Origin: Spartinivicinus marinus
GTDB taxonomy: Bacteria > Pseudomonadota > Gammaproteobacteria > Pseudomonadales > Zooshikellaceae
NCBI RefSeq assembly: GCF_026309355.1
Contig: NZ_JAPJZK010000001.1
Span: forward strand, 5,042,501-5,106,500
Reading direction: 5' to 3'
DNA: 64,000 nucleotides
Made by a program: the position numbers and the translations under genes. Under the pieces are notes generated by a model. The model had not been told where the DNA came from. It saw only the letters and a program-made list of their open reading frames with translations, and searched no databases. Numbering within the stretch: the first letter of the stretch is position 1; each line of letters opens with the position of its first letter. Shown one piece after another: positions 11,948-23,321 of this stretch.

Positions 11948-12672
11948 GTGTTCTCACCCAGCAACGTGGTGTGAAATTCTTTCCAGTTAGTCACAGATGT
12001 ATGACAACAATATTGATTAAGATAGTCAACGAACAGCTCCCTGGAAATAGGTCTTGCACCTAAACTGGCCAAGTGTTCACTATAAACCTGGCAATCAATG
12101 AGTGGAAAGTTCCATTGCTTCAGCTGTTCAACCAAATAGTAGAGTGCTACTTTCGAGGCATTGGTTGCTCGGCTGAACATAGACTCACCAAAAAATACTG
12201 AGCCGATAGCGACACCATAGAGCCCACCGACCAGAGTATCATTTTGCCAGCACTCAATAGAGTGAGCATGCCCTGATAAATGCAGTTCATTGTAGGCACT
12301 GTACATTTCATCACTGATCCAGGTACCGCTGCTTTCTTTTCGTGGTTCAGCACAGGCCTGCATAACTTGGGAGAATGCCTGGTCACAGGTTACGGTAAAA
12401 TGCTGCTTCTTAATAAACTTGCGCAGGCTTCGGGATACTTTCAGTTCTTCTGGTAGTAATACCATGCGTGGATTAGGCGACCACCAAAGAATGGGTTCGG
12501 TTTCACTGAACCAGGGAAAAATACCACGGCGATAAGCTTCCAGTAGAGTGGAGACAGAGAGATTTCCCCCTGCCGCCAATAAACCATCAGGGTAGTCTAA
12601 GGCATCACTCACTGGAGGAAATTTAACTGGGTAATCGTTAAGCCAAGGAATTTGCGCCATATTCACCAACAT
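11944..12672 (-). CDS. aat: Leucyl/phenylalanyl-tRNA-protein transferase
   Basis: 242 aa. Aat adds Leu or Phe from aminoacyl-tRNA to proteins with N-terminal Lys or Arg. The family core is clear: DGLLAAGGNLSVSTLLEAY, RRGIFPWFSETEPILWWSPNPR, HSIECWQNDTLVGGLYGVA and FFGESMFSR. The ATG at 12660 (giving MAQIPWLN) is an alternative start; neither has a strong Shine-Dalgarno. It is divergent from ftsK across about 280 bases with no gene or clear regulatory site. With bpt, clpS and clpA it makes a complete bacterial N-degron pathway. Confidence 0.96.
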   Translation of the reverse strand: MLVNMAQIPWLNDYPVKFPPVSDALDYPDGLLAAGGNLSVSTLLEAYRRGIFPWFSETEPILWWSPNPRMVLLPEELKVSRSLRKFIKKQHFTVTCDQAFSQVMQACAEPRKESSGTWISDEMYSAYNELHLSGHAHSIECWQNDTLVGGLYGVAIGSVFFGESMFSRATNASKVALYYLVEQLKQWNFPLIDCQVYSEHLASLGARPISRELFVDYLNQYCCHTSVTNWKEFHTTLLGENT

Positions 12673-12954
12673 GAGTTAGCTTCGTTTCTTGTTATTTGCG
12701 GCACCCTAACAGTCAGAAGGGGCATTGGCAATTTTAGCCTGAATATTGCTTTCTGGTGTGTGGACGCGAGATAACGCCAATATAAGTGGATAAATGTTAG
12801 TTAGAGGTAGTCATATTGTCGTAAGAGAGGTACGTTGACTGGCTACTATAAAAACTACAGTATTCAGTAATTTAGGCGCGTATAGTTAATGTAGTGGTGG
12901 GCAATAACTTGCTAAGCTATTATTATATAAGCTTTTTTGAGGAAGGGTAGGCTA

Positions 12955-15327
12955 TTGAAAGGCGCGAAAACTCGAGCTAACGATACTATTACAATTCCCA
13001 GCATTTCATTTGTTGCACGGCTGAAAGAGGGCATATTAATTGCCTTGGTGGCAACCTGTGTTTATTTGCTGATGGCATTATTTACCTATAGCCCCACTGA
13101 TCCCGGCTGGTCTCATACAGGTGGTGGCCAGCCCGTGCAAAATGCCGTAGGTGCTTCAGGGGCCTGGTTTGCTGATTTACTATTATCACTTTTTGGCTAT
13201 TTTGCCTTCTTATTTCCACTGCTGCTTGGTATTAAAGCCTGGCAGGTGTTTCGCTTTCGGCACCGACCCATTGAGTTTAACGGGCTCTTGTGGACGTTAC
13301 GCGCCCTGGGTTTGATCGTCACAGTAGCGACTGGTGCCTCACTGGCATCGCTGCATTTTGCTATGCCTGCTGCAGAGCAATTGCCGGCATCTTCGGGTGG
13401 CATCCTGGGTACGGTTATTATTAAGCACACCCTTCCTGCCTTTAATGTGATCGGTTCAACGCTGGTTTTGGTGACTTGTTTTTTAGTGGGGGTTACGGTG
13501 TTTACCGACTTATCCTGGTTGCGGCTGATGGATGTCACTGGGCGGGTTGTGTTGGATTTTCTGGCCCTAATAGCGCATGGCTGTAAGCTAGCTTGGAAAC
13601 GTCGACCCAAATTTGAAAAAAAAGCAGTGGTGGAGCAACCTGCCAAGCCTAAACGACAACGGAAAAAACGTCAGGAACCAGAGTTTGATAGCGATATGGA
13701 AGATGAGATTGAAGTAGGGGAGGGGAGTAAGCGGTCCCCCATTTTAATATCTCCACCTACTCAAGCAGTAACGCCTGCCAGTGCTCCTCAGCCAAAGAGT
13801 AAAAAGCGCCGTAATGTTCAATATGCTGGTCAGGTTTCTGGCGATATGCCTGCTGCTACCTTATTAGATGAGCCTGATGCTACAAACCGCAAAGGCTTTT
13901 CTGAAGAAGATCTAGAAACCTTATCAGAGCTGCTTGAGGTAAAACTGAAAGACTTCAATGTGGTGGCTGAAGTGGTGGCTGTCCACCCAGGACCCGTTAT
14001 TACTCGATTTGAAATTCAGCCAGCAGCAGGGGTTAAGGTGAGTAAAATCACTAACCTGGCTAAGGATCTGGCACGCTCTTTAGCGGTAGTGAGTGTGCGG
14101 GTAGTGGAAGTCATTCCTGGTAAATCAGTTGTAGGTATCGAAATTCCGAATGAAGACCGGGAAATTGTTTACTTTGGCGAGGTGATTAACTCCAAGGCCT
14201 ATCAAGCCTCAGACTCACCTTTAAGCCTAGCGCTGGGACATGATATTTCAGGCCAGTCGGTGGTGGTGAATCTGGCTAAAATGCCTCATTTACTGGTAGC
14301 GGGTACCACGGGTTCAGGTAAGTCGGTTGGGGTTAACAGTATGCTGTTAAGTATGTTGTTTAAAGCCTCACCCGAAGAACTGCGGTTGATTATGGTGGAT
14401 CCAAAGATGTTGGAGCTTTCCATCTATGAAGGTATACCCCATCTGCTGGCACCTGTCGTAACTGATATGAAAGAAGCTTCTAATGCGCTGCGCTGGTGTG
14501 TGGCAGAGATGGAGCGCCGCTATAAGCTAATGGCCAAGCTGGGGGTGCGGAATATTGCTGGATTTAACCGGAAGGTTAAGGATGCGATTAAAGCGGGAGA
14601 TCCGATCCCAGATCCATTGCATCAGCCTGTCAGTGAAGATGATCATGCGCCAGGGTTAGAGGCGCTGCCATTTATTGTGGTAGTGATTGATGAGTTTGCT
14701 GACATGATGATGATTGTCGGTAAAAAGGTTGAAGAACTCATTGCCCGTCTGGCACAGAAAGCACGGGCGGCGGGTATCCATATGATTTTGGCCACCCAGC
14801 GTCCGTCAGTGGATGTGATTACTGGGTTAATCAAGGCAAATATACCTACCCGCATCAGCTTTCAGGTGTCTTCGAAAATAGACTCTCGCACTATTCTTGA
14901 TCAAGGTGGGGCAGAGCAGCTGCTAGGACATGGTGATATGCTGTACCTTCCGCCAGGTACGGGTGTGCCGATTCGAGTGCATGGGGCGTTTGTATCTGAT
15001 GATGAAGTTCATCGCGTCGTGGCTGACTGGAAGGCGCGCTCTGAACCTGATTATCTGGATGAGGTCTTACAAGGGGGCGACGCCGATGTGCCTGGTATAT
15101 CTGCGGAAAATTCGGATGACAGTGAACAAGACGCACTTTATGATGAGGCTGTTGCATTTGTCACAGAATCAAGGCGTGCTTCCATTTCATCTGTGCAACG
15201 ACGCCTTAAAATCGGGTATAACCGAGCTGCCCGAATGATTGAGGCAATGGAGGCAGCGGGTGTTGTTAGCTCTATGGGTAGTAATGGTTCTCGTGAAGTC
15301 ATTGCACCAGCTCCTGTTACCGATTAA
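12955..15327 (+). CDS. ftsK: DNA translocase FtsK
   Basis: About 790 aa. FtsK couples septum formation to chromosome dimer resolution at dif. Four membrane segments lie in the first 200 residues, followed by a short basic linker ([10 protein letters not shown]), much shorter than in E. coli. The motor has Walker [15 protein letters not shown] and Walker [15 protein letters not shown], and the C-terminal winged-helix gamma domain ([20 protein letters not shown]) should read KOPS and contact XerD. The TTG at 12955 is chosen because AGGAAGG (12940-12946) stands 8 bases upstream; an in-frame TTG at 12937 lies before that site. Confidence 0.94.
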   Translation: MKGAKTRANDTITIPSISFVARLKEGILIALVATCVYLLMALFTYSPTDPGWSHTGGGQPVQNAVGASGAWFADLLLSLFGYFAFLFPLLLGIKAWQVFRFRHRPIEFNGLLWTLRALGLIVTVATGASLASLHFAMPAAEQLPASSGGILGTVIIKHTLPAFNVIGSTLVLVTCFLVGVTVFTDLSWLRLMDVTGRVVLDFLALIAHGCKLAWKRRPKFEKKAVVEQPAKPKRQRKKRQEPEFDSDMEDEIEVGEGSKRSPILISPPTQAVTPASAPQPKSKKRRNVQYAGQVSGDMPAATLLDEPDATNRKGFSEEDLETLSELLEVKLKDFNVVAEVVAVHPGPVITRFEIQPAAGVKVSKITNLAKDLARSLAVVSVRVVEVIPGKSVVGIEIPNEDREIVYFGEVINSKAYQASDSPLSLALGHDISGQSVVVNLAKMPHLLVAGTTGSGKSVGVNSMLLSMLFKASPEELRLIMVDPKMLELSIYEGIPHLLAPVVTDMKEASNALRWCVAEMERRYKLMAKLGVRNIAGFNRKVKDAIKAGDPIPDPLHQPVSEDDHAPGLEALPFIVVVIDEFADMMMIVGKKVEELIARLAQKARAAGIHMILATQRPSVDVITGLIKANIPTRISFQVSSKIDSRTILDQGGAEQLLGHGDMLYLPPGTGVPIRVHGAFVSDDEVHRVVADWKARSEPDYLDEVLQGGDADVPGISAENSDDSEQDALYDEAVAFVTESRRASISSVQRRLKIGYNRAARMIEAMEAAGVVSSMGSNGSREVIAPAPVTD

Positions 15328-15353
15328 TAAATCAGCTGTTGAAAAGGTTTACT

Positions 15354-15986
15354 GTGTTGAAACAATTTATGTTAGCCGTCGTCGGCTGTTGTCTGGCTAC
15401 AGCGACTGTTGCTGATCAGCAAGCCGTTGAGTCATTAAATAAACTCTTGGAAAAATCCCACTCCATTACTGCGAAGTTTCATCAAACCACATTGAATGCC
15501 GCAGGTAATCGGACTCAAAAATCCGAAGGTCAGGTGGTAGTCAGTCGACCTAATCAGTTCCGTTGGGAAGTCACTGGTCCCTTTCCCCAGCTTGTTATTT
15601 CCGATGGAGTAAAAGTGTGGGTGTATGACCCAGACCTAGAGCAAGTCACTGTGCAAAAGCTAGATAAGCAAGTGAGTAGTACTCCAGCATTATTATTGAG
15701 TGGTGATGTAAAGAAGCTGGCGGATAATTTTGAAGTAGTGAAAATTGGAAAAAGCACCAAACAAGACGTCAACTTCAAACTAACACCTAAAGCAAAAGAC
15801 AGTGTGTTTGAAGCCTTGCGGTTAAGCTTCAATGAAGGGGTGTTAGCCAACATGAAACTGACTGATTCTCTTGGTGCGCATACGACCATTGATTTTACTG
15901 ATATCAGTACCAATAAAGAAATTTCAGCTGATGAGTTTACGTTACCAGCTGATGTACTCAAAAATGCGGATGTGATTGAAGAGTAA
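15354..15986 (+). CDS. lolA: Outer-membrane lipoprotein carrier protein LolA
   Basis: About 210 aa periplasmic chaperone that carries lipoproteins from LolCDE to LolB. A signal peptide is visible (hydrophobic MLAVVGCCLATATVA, cleavage before DQQ). The mature part shows family landmarks: SITAKFHQTTLNAAG, GQVVVSRPNQFRWEV and DGVKVWVYDPDLEQVTVQ. The start is uncertain: GTG 15354 or TTG 15357 follow AAAAGG with suitable spacing, while an in-frame TTG at 15339 lies upstream of that site. The ftsK-lolA-rarA order is conserved in gammaproteobacteria. Confidence 0.93.
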   Translation: MLKQFMLAVVGCCLATATVADQQAVESLNKLLEKSHSITAKFHQTTLNAAGNRTQKSEGQVVVSRPNQFRWEVTGPFPQLVISDGVKVWVYDPDLEQVTVQKLDKQVSSTPALLLSGDVKKLADNFEVVKIGKSTKQDVNFKLTPKAKDSVFEALRLSFNEGVLANMKLTDSLGAHTTIDFTDISTNKEISADEFTLPADVLKNADVIEE

Positions 15987-15989
15987 ACT

Positions 15990-17312
15990 ATGTCCGACCT
16001 GTTTGCAGATCAGTCGCTGCCCTGGCAGCCACTGGCTGCGCGAATGCGGCCGCGTATTTTAGATGAATATGTAGGCCAGGCCCATTTGCTAGGGCCTGGT
16101 GAGCCTCTCGGTGAAGCAATTCGTCAAGGCCAATTACATTCCATGGTGCTGTGGGGGCCACCTGGGGTAGGTAAAACCACATTAGCCAAATTAGTAGCAG
16201 AATATACTAAGGCTCACTTCCAAACCCTTTCAGCAGTACTGGCCGGCGTTAAAGATATTCGGGAGGCTGTGCAGCAGGCAAAAATGCGTCAGCAGCCGAC
16301 CATCTTATTTGTTGATGAAGTCCATCGTTTTAATAAAGCCCAGCAAGATGCATTTTTACCTTATGTGGAAGACGGCACTATCGTTTTTGTTGGCGCTACC
16401 ACTGAAAACCCAGCCTTTGAATTAAATAATGCCTTATTATCCCGAGCCAGGGTCTATACCTTAAAACCTCTGGAAGATGAGCAGTTAGAGCAGCTGTTAA
16501 TGCAGGCACTGACTGATCGAGAACGTGGTATTGGTAAAAAACAGCTTAGCATTTGTTCAGAGGCTCAAGCCTTGTTATTGATGGCAGCCAATGGAGATGC
16601 TCGGCGGTTACTCAATGTGCTGGAAGTGGTTGCTGATTTAGCCGTTAACGATACAGTGTTAACAGTTGAACAAATTAAGCCAGTTATTGCTGATTTACCT
16701 AAGCGCTTTGATAAAGGTGGCGATGTTTTTTACGATCAAATATCGGCCCTGCATAAAGCGGTCAGAGGTTCATCACCGGATGCCGCTTTGTATTGGTATG
16801 CCAGAATGTTAGATGGTGGGTGTGACCCGCTGTACATCGCCCGACGGGTAGTGCGAATGGCCAGTGAAGATATTGGTAATGCCGACCCAAGAGCGTTATC
16901 TGTTTGCTTGTCTGCTTGGGATGTGCAAGAACGCTTAGGCAGTCCTGAAGGCGAACTAGCCATTGCGCAAGCGATTACCTATTGTGCTTGTGCACCAAAA
17001 AGTAATGCCGCTTATGTTGCCTATAAAAAAGCTTGTGCAGCAGTTAAAGAATTACCTGACTACGAAGTGCCAATCCACTTACGTAATGCACCCACGAAAC
17101 TACAGAAGTCGTTAGGCCATGGTGCAGAGTATCGTTATGCCCATGATGAGCCCAATGCCTATGTGGCAGGTGAGCAGTATTTTCCCCCGGAAATGGTCGG
17201 TACGCAGTTTTATCACCCCGTTGATCGTGGTCTAGAGCAAAAGATTAAACAAAAGCTGATGCAGCTGGCTGAATGGGATCAGCTTAGTGAGCAGCAACGT
17301 TATTCTGATTAG
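15990..17312 (+). CDS. rarA: Replication-associated recombination protein A (AAA+ ATPase)
   Basis: 440 aa, RarA/MgsA. It acts at stalled replication forks, interacts with SSB, and is related to clamp loaders and RuvB. Walker [14 protein letters not shown] is near residues 55-67, Walker [19 protein letters not shown] near 106-123, sensor 1 [12 protein letters not shown] follows, and the C-terminal tetramerisation region contains [15 protein letters not shown]-like sequence ([18 protein letters not shown]). It starts three bases after the lolA stop, so it is probably in the same operon. Confidence 0.96.
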   Translation: MSDLFADQSLPWQPLAARMRPRILDEYVGQAHLLGPGEPLGEAIRQGQLHSMVLWGPPGVGKTTLAKLVAEYTKAHFQTLSAVLAGVKDIREAVQQAKMRQQPTILFVDEVHRFNKAQQDAFLPYVEDGTIVFVGATTENPAFELNNALLSRARVYTLKPLEDEQLEQLLMQALTDRERGIGKKQLSICSEAQALLLMAANGDARRLLNVLEVVADLAVNDTVLTVEQIKPVIADLPKRFDKGGDVFYDQISALHKAVRGSSPDAALYWYARMLDGGCDPLYIARRVVRMASEDIGNADPRALSVCLSAWDVQERLGSPEGELAIAQAITYCACAPKSNAAYVAYKKACAAVKELPDYEVPIHLRNAPTKLQKSLGHGAEYRYAHDEPNAYVAGEQYFPPEMVGTQFYHPVDRGLEQKIKQKLMQLAEWDQLSEQQRYSD

Positions 17313-17338
17313 CAACTCCAATTAATAGTTTAATTACC

Positions 17339-17722
17339 ATGCTACAACAGATGATCTCAGTTGCCTGTGGTGGTGCCTTAGGGGCCATTGCACGGTTTTT
17401 GGTTTATTGGGGCTATCAACAGCTCGGGGGAAAGTTTTTTCCGCTTCCTACTCTGGTAGTAAACGTGCTGGGCTCTTTTTTTATTGGCATCGCTTATTTT
17501 ATTTTGGTAGAACGTTTACAATTGCAGCCAGCTTGGCGCAATGGCTTAATTGTTGGTTTTTTAGGCGCTTTTACGACATTTTCTACCTTTTCATTGGATG
17601 CGTTTCGAGTGATTCAAAATGGTGAGCCTTGGATTGCATTAAGCTATATGGTAGGAAGTGTCGTATTGTGTTTATTAGCCACTTGGTTAGGACTGGTTGC
17701 TGCACAAAGTTTACTTGATTAG
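17339..17722 (+). CDS. crcB: Fluoride-specific ion channel CrcB/Fluc
   Basis: 127 aa with four hydrophobic segments. Fluc channels export fluoride as dual-topology dimers. Conserved elements are GGALGAIARFLVYW in TM1, the pore asparagine in VNVLGSFFIGI, and GFLGAFTTFSTFSLDAF in TM3, which includes the phenylalanine box and the Na+ site region. No fluoride riboswitch was recognised in the 26-base gap to rarA, so expression probably follows the upstream genes. Confidence 0.94.
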   Translation: MLQQMISVACGGALGAIARFLVYWGYQQLGGKFFPLPTLVVNVLGSFFIGIAYFILVERLQLQPAWRNGLIVGFLGAFTTFSTFSLDAFRVIQNGEPWIALSYMVGSVVLCLLATWLGLVAAQSLLD

Positions 17723-17821
17723 CTGCTGTAGATGATGTTGCTGTAGATGACTTTGTTGTATGAGCAGTCCGGCAGATCATTACTGAATTATCAACAAAAC
17801 CTGAATTTATAAATAAGGTAA

Positions 17822-19117
<1,296 letters not shown>

Positions 19118-19179
19118 AAAAATAAGCGAATTAAAAACCAGGTAATTAGCTTAGATCAAAAGCTCATTTGCTGAAGCAG

Positions 19180-19206
19180 TTAGGCTTCGACACAATAGAA
19201 GCCTAA
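19180..19206 (+). promoter_or_regulatory. 9-bp hairpin between serS and cysG
   Basis: TTAGGCTTC (19180-19188) pairs perfectly with GAAGCCTAA (19198-19206), loop of nine bases. It ends 20 bases before the cysG ATG and has no U tract, so it may be a weak serS terminator or a structure in the cysG leader. Confidence 0.45.
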
Positions 19207-19226
19207 TTGAGTGAGTGGGTATTTCA

Positions 19227-20615
19227 ATGGATCAACTGCCTTTATTTCATAATTTAACCAATCGTCCTTGCTTGCTAGTCGGTGGTGGAGATGTAGCCAG
19301 TCGTAAGGCGCATCTGCTGTTGCAAGCCGGGGCGGAGTTAATTGTGGTTGCCCCCCAAATTAATGATAACTTACAAAGTCAGGTTTTAAAGCAAGGCAGT
19401 CAATGTCATCTCAGATGCTTTAATCCGCAGGATATACAGCATCTGCCTTATGCATTAGTAGTAGCAGCTACTAACGACCAGCAGGTTAATCAACAAGTTT
19501 CCCAGTTAGCACAACAGGCCAATATCCTCGTTAACGTTGTGGATCAACCTGCCTTATCAACAGTTACTTTTCCAGCCATTATTGATCGAGCCCCCTTAAC
19601 TATTGCAATTAGTAGTGGTGGTGCGGCACCCGTTTTAGCACGTTTACTGCGTGGCAAAATTGAGTCACTGATTCCCCATCGCTATGGCCAATTGGCTGAG
19701 TTGGCAGGTAAATTCCGGGAAAAAGTGAAGCAGCAATTCAGTGCCATTAACGACCGGCGTTATTTTTGGGAAAAAGTGCTTACCGGTCCTATCGCAGAAC
19801 AGGTATTTGCTGGCAAATTGGATAAAGCAGAGCTGCAGTTGGAAGCAGCTCTTGCTGAAGCGACACCGAATAAACTCGGTGAAGTCTATTTGGTGGGTGG
19901 GGGGCCTGGGGACCCTGATTTACTGACATTTCGTGCTTTACGGCTAATGCAGCAAGCAGATGTGGTGCTATATGACCGTCTTGTTTCTCCAGAAGTGCTG
20001 GAACTGGTACGACGTGATGCTGATCGGCTCTATGTTGGAAAAGCGCGTTCTAATCATGCACTCCCTCAAGCAGAAATTAATCAACGGCTGATTGATTTGG
20101 CACTACAGGGTAAACGAGTGTTACGGCTAAAAGGTGGTGACCCTTTTATCTTTGGTCGAGGAGGGGAGGAAATTGATCAGCTGGCTGAAGCAGGTATTCC
20201 TTTTCAGGTGGTACCAGGCATTACTGCTGCTTCTGGGTGTGCCAGTTATGCGGGGATTCCATTGACCCATCGAGACTATGCCCAGTCAGTACGATTTATT
20301 ACCGGTCATTTGAAAGAAGGTCATCTTGAACTCCCCTGGCAGCAGTTTAGTAACCCAGCTGAAACCTTGGTGTTTTATATGGGCTTGATGGGGTTGGGCA
20401 CCATTTGTCAGCAGTTACAAAATCACGGTCGCAGCCCGGATACACCAATTGCGTTAGTTCAACAAGGCACTACCCAAAAACAGCGGGTTTATACGGGTAC
20501 GTTAGCGACGATTGAAACTGTCATTAAAGATCAGGAAGTTAAGCCGCCTACGCTGATAATAGTGGGAGAGGTTGTGTCCTTACGGAGTAAGCTGGCTTGG
20601 TTTTCTGCGGAGTAG
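19227..20615 (+). CDS. cysG: Siroheme synthase CysG (uroporphyrinogen methyltransferase / precorrin-2 dehydrogenase / ferrochelatase)
   Basis: 462 aa from ATG 19227 ([10 protein letters not shown] matches the family start; an in-frame GTG at 19215 is upstream). The N-terminal Rossmann domain ([14 protein letters not shown], residues about 18-31) oxidises precorrin-2 and inserts iron. [19 protein letters not shown] carries the conserved serine. The C-terminal SAM-dependent methyltransferase begins near residue 212 ([20 protein letters not shown]) and contains [17 protein letters not shown] and [21 protein letters not shown]. Siroheme is needed by sulfite and nitrite reductases. Its stop codon overlaps the left inverted repeat of the next element by one base. 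Confidence 0.96.
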   Translation: MDQLPLFHNLTNRPCLLVGGGDVASRKAHLLLQAGAELIVVAPQINDNLQSQVLKQGSQCHLRCFNPQDIQHLPYALVVAATNDQQVNQQVSQLAQQANILVNVVDQPALSTVTFPAIIDRAPLTIAISSGGAAPVLARLLRGKIESLIPHRYGQLAELAGKFREKVKQQFSAINDRRYFWEKVLTGPIAEQVFAGKLDKAELQLEAALAEATPNKLGEVYLVGGGPGDPDLLTFRALRLMQQADVVLYDRLVSPEVLELVRRDADRLYVGKARSNHALPQAEINQRLIDLALQGKRVLRLKGGDPFIFGRGGEEIDQLAEAGIPFQVVPGITAASGCASYAGIPLTHRDYAQSVRFITGHLKEGHLELPWQQFSNPAETLVFYMGLMGLGTICQQLQNHGRSPDTPIALVQQGTTQKQRVYTGTLATIETVIKDQEVKPPTLIIVGEVVSLRSKLAWFSAE

Positions 20616-20968
20616 TAGGGCTACATAAACGATACCGGACACGCAGGCAGTTGAATGCTCCTTGCTTAAACTGCATTTCCATCATCCATGATGGTCACAA
20701 TTCTCCCTGGATGCTCTAATCGGCGTTCCAGCCAGCATTTTTTATATCAACTAAAGTTGCTGTCGTTCGCCCTACAGTAGTGGGTTGTCGAAAAAATTTG
20801 TGGATATGGAGTAGCAGGGTATTCTGTAGCGGCGACAGGGATGTCGCTTTAGCTTTTGATGGGCCATGGATGGTCCTTCAAAAGCGGAGGAAGAATAGCC
20901 TGTTATTCCATATAGGGCACTGAAGTAAAGAGTTTTTATTTGTCTGGTAATTGTTTATGTAGCCCTAC
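20615..20968. repeat. 354-bp MITE-like element with perfect 16-bp terminal inverted repeats
   Basis: GTAGGGCTACATAAAC (20615-20630) is repeated exactly inverted at 20953-20968. Both ends contain TA at the same relative place, so a TA-target element with 13-bp ends (GGGCTACATAAAC) fits as well. There is no gene inside. The interior has a perfect 6-bp hairpin (GCGACA-GGGA-TGTCGC), an imperfect palindrome around CCATCATCCATGATGG, and another around GGGCCATGGATGGTCC. It fills the whole gap between cysG and tusE. Non-autonomous transposable element is an inference; the ends differ from those of the IS630 copy at 58 kb. Confidence 0.7.
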
Positions 20969-20989
20969 CTATAGCCTTGAGACAATAAA

Positions 20990-21325
20990 TTAAAAACAAT
21001 TAGTCGGCCTTGGTAGGCCAGCGATTTTAGCGGCTAGTTTGGCTGGGCTGCCTGGAAACAACTGCATCAGATAAATAGAGTTACCTTTGTCTTTACCCAG
21101 GCTATTAGCAATATGCTTAACAAAAGGTCGCATGGCAGGTGATTGCTCGAACTGCTGGTAAAAGTTTCGCAAGGCATGAATGATTTCCCAATGGCGGTCA
21201 CTCAACGCCAGTCCTTCTTGTTCGGCCAGTGCCTCCGCTACCGATTGATTCCAGTCAGAAAGCTGCTTTAAATAACCTTCCTTATCTAATGGAATCGTTT
21301 TATCTAACACGGTTAGACACTGCAT
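20990..21325 (-). CDS. tusE: Sulfurtransferase TusE (DsrC/TusE family)
   Basis: 111 aa. TusE takes persulfide sulfur from TusBCD and passes it to MnmA for tRNA 2-thiolation. The C-terminus ends GLPRPTNCF, with the penultimate conserved cysteine; the preceding HWEIIHALRNFYQQFEQSP is the family signature. Its start is one base after the tusB stop, so it belongs to the tusDCBE operon. No second DsrC-type cysteine ten residues upstream is seen, which favours TusE over dissimilatory DsrC. Confidence 0.94.
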   Translation of the reverse strand: MQCLTVLDKTIPLDKEGYLKQLSDWNQSVAEALAEQEGLALSDRHWEIIHALRNFYQQFEQSPAMRPFVKHIANSLGKDKGNSIYLMQLFPGSPAKLAAKIAGLPRPTNCF

Positions 21326-21326
21326 A

Positions 21327-21620
21327 TTAATACCAGCTAATCACTTGCTTATGTTCGGTGCATAGTTTGACAAAGCCAGGGTAGTCAATCAAATCAAATC
21401 CAGGAAATAATAGGGGGCTGATCCCCCTGGCTTCGCAGTCGGGTATCAGTGCATACAAGTTGATGTCTGTGCGCATTGCCATTGGTGATGTAGAAAAGCT
21501 TTCCTCAATGCCCAGGTAAACAGCATTTTCAATCAATAACAGGCTATCACCAGAGGCAATCGTATTTAAGCAGTTACGGACCAATAATTCAGAGTGTTGG
21601 TTAAGTGTGTGTAAAATCAT
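21327..21620 (-). CDS. tusB: Sulfurtransferase complex subunit TusB
   Basis: 97 aa, DsrH/TusB family. TusB is part of the TusB2C2D2 hexamer that relays sulfur from TusA to TusE. MILHTLNQHSE and the GDSLLLIENAVYLG segment are typical. It lies between tusC (4-base gap) and tusE (1-base gap). TusB itself carries no catalytic cysteine in the usual model. Confidence 0.9.
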   Translation of the reverse strand: MILHTLNQHSELLVRNCLNTIASGDSLLLIENAVYLGIEESFSTSPMAMRTDINLYALIPDCEARGISPLLFPGFDLIDYPGFVKLCTEHKQVISWY

Positions 21621-21624
21621 GGGT

Positions 21625-21981
21625 TTATAAAGAAATTACCATATCCTGCTGACGGATTAATTCACTGATTTGTTCGCCTGGGAGCACCTGTACATTGTCC
21701 ATCAGCTGCTCTGGTTTAAGGCCTCGGCAGCTAAGGTCTTGCTCAGATACATAAAGCACTTCAATGTCATACATGGGTAAGACAGCCAACTGCTTGCCCA
21801 GGTTTTTCTGCTGAATCTTTTCACCTGCTTGCGTTTTGATCGCCTGAAACACCCCATCACCCAAGAGCACCAGCGTGGTAGGAATATCAAAGGTCGCAGC
21901 CACTAATGCTGCGTCGAGTGCCTCTTTGGCTCGTGGGGAAGCGTAAGGCGATTGTTGAGAAACAATGCAAAGGCTTTTCAT
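21625..21981 (-). CDS. tusC: Sulfurtransferase complex subunit TusC
   Basis: 118 aa from ATG 21981 (MKSLCIVSQQSPYASPRAKEALDA matches the family N-terminus); an in-frame ATG at 21993 has AAGG directly against it and is less likely. DsrF/TusC family subunit of the TusBCD complex, required for sulfur transfer in 2-thiouridine synthesis. The segment KEALDAALVAATFDIPTTLV and the GDGVFQ motif are conserved. Confidence 0.92.
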   Translation of the reverse strand: MKSLCIVSQQSPYASPRAKEALDAALVAATFDIPTTLVLLGDGVFQAIKTQAGEKIQQKNLGKQLAVLPMYDIEVLYVSEQDLSCRGLKPEQLMDNVQVLPGEQISELIRQQDMVISL

Positions 21982-21998
21982 AGGGGGAACCATCCTTA

Positions 21999-22391
21999 CT
22001 AAGCACCAAAGGTAATCACCTGGTCAGAATGTTGAGTCGCTTCGATTAATTGACCTAAGCCAGATAATGGCCAATTTTTATGTAAGTTGGCAGCGGGTAA
22101 CTCGTAACGACTTTGCTCTTGCTCATCGATAACACCACGACGTAATGCAGCACCAATACAAACGACACAATCAAGCTTATTTTTTTGAATAAACTGGCTC
22201 CATTCTTTGGGTAAATTAAGCTCATCTTGTGGGGGGGTAACCAAACTGTTGCCACAATGAACCCCATCCTGGTAGAAAAATACTCGGTAAATAGTATGCC
22301 CCCCTTTTAGCGCTGCTTTAGCAAAGTGAAGGGCAGTATAAGGAGCTTCGCTGTTATAAGGTGCGCCTGTGATAAGTAAAGTAAATTTCAT
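21999..22391 (-). CDS. tusD: Sulfurtransferase complex subunit TusD
   Basis: 130 aa, DsrE/TusD family. The sulfur-carrying cysteine is C78 in KLDCVVCIGAALRRGV, the same residue number as the active cysteine of E. coli TusD. FTLLITGAPYNSEAPYTALHFAKAAL at the N-terminus is the family signature. First gene of tusDCBE, reading away from the yccA-type gene; its promoter should lie in 22392-22477 around the terminator. Confidence 0.94.
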   Translation of the reverse strand: MKFTLLITGAPYNSEAPYTALHFAKAALKGGHTIYRVFFYQDGVHCGNSLVTPPQDELNLPKEWSQFIQKNKLDCVVCIGAALRRGVIDEQEQSRYELPAANLHKNWPLSGLGQLIEATQHSDQVITFGA

Positions 22392-22431
22392 TTGGAATTA
22401 ACTCTATCACTCCATCTTAATTTGTTAGGCC

Positions 22432-22457
22432 AAAAAAAACCCTGCAGTTGCAGGGTT
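22432..22457 (-). terminator. Rho-independent terminator of the Bax-inhibitor gene
   Basis: On the minus strand, AACCCTGCA and TGCAGGGTT (22438-22457) form a 9-bp stem followed by eight T residues (A run at 22432-22439 on the plus strand). It lies 20 bases after the stop of the gene ending at 22478. Confidence 0.88.
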
Positions 22458-22477
22458 CTAGCATATATTCTTAAGAC

Positions 22478-23170
22478 TTAGTCGTCACCTGACATAAAGC
22501 CAAATAAATGCAACAAATTCATAAAAAGAAACCAGATATTTATGTATAAGCTGACAGTTGCCATCACATAGTTGGTTTCTCCACCGTTAATAATATTGCT
22601 CGTATCGTAAAGAATATAGCCGCTCAGTAGGAGAACCATAATAGCTGAAATCGCTAGGTGTAAGCCTGGAATACTATACTGGAAGAAGTAGCTCATTCCC
22701 AAAGCAATCAGGGTGGTTACGAAGGCCACCATTATTCCGGCAAATAAGAAACCACCCAAAAAACTAAAGTCTTTTTTGGTAGTTAAAACGTAACCGGAGA
22801 GGCCAAAAAAGACCAGCGCTGTTGTTCCCATCGCAGAAGCTACCAGCTCAGGCCCATTAGGTAAGCTTAGGTAGGCGCCAATAACAGGGCCTGTACAGAA
22901 CCCTATAAATCCGGTGAAGGCAAATGTCAGCGGCAGGGCTAAAGCACTATTGCGGGCTTTGTGGATGCCAAAAAGTAACCCTACTAAGCCAATTAAGTAG
23001 ACTAAGAAAGGTACGTGTATTTGAGTAGCAATGGCAACACTGCTGCTAATGGCACTGAATAACAGTGTCATACCTAATAACATATAGGTATTTTTTAATA
23101 CCTTGTTGGTTTGAATAATCGAAGCCTCTTTGGAGGCCGCTGCAGTTGAGTACTGGTTATTCTCTAACAC
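22478..23170 (-). CDS. yccA: Bax inhibitor-1/YccA family membrane protein
   Basis: 230 aa with about seven hydrophobic segments after a polar N-terminus of about 27 residues. YccA binds and modulates the FtsH protease in E. coli; related BI-1 proteins conduct calcium. The conserved features are the LTFAFTGFIGFCTGPVIG segment and the acidic YDTSNIINGGETNYVMATVSLYINI stretch near the C-terminus. The neighbourhood (tusE side, tRNA-Ser on the other) matches the yccA-serT-tusE arrangement in E. coli. Confidence 0.9.
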   Translation of the reverse strand: MLENNQYSTAAASKEASIIQTNKVLKNTYMLLGMTLLFSAISSSVAIATQIHVPFLVYLIGLVGLLFGIHKARNSALALPLTFAFTGFIGFCTGPVIGAYLSLPNGPELVASAMGTTALVFFGLSGYVLTTKKDFSFLGGFLFAGIMVAFVTTLIALGMSYFFQYSIPGLHLAISAIMVLLLSGYILYDTSNIINGGETNYVMATVSLYINIWFLFMNLLHLFGFMSGDD

Positions 23171-23321
23171 GATAAACTCCTGTTTTGTTTATAAAACAAG
23201 CAAAAATTGCCTTTGTTGAAAATCATACCTCTGTCACAGGTAAAATCAAGCAAATACCCGTTGACTCTGAAAAAAAATCCGGTATTATCTGCCACCAAGT
23301 TCGGGGGCACCCAAACAGTTT

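Noticed and set aside
13197-13646. 149-codon frame antisense to ftsK
   Set aside because: It is a shadow of the ftsK N-terminal coding region with no domain or start signal.
15554-15961. 135-codon frame antisense to lolA
   Set aside because: Its length follows from lolA codon use; it has no protein features.
20640-20950. A protein gene within the 354-bp element
   Set aside because: All frames are broken by stops and the sequence is dominated by palindromes.
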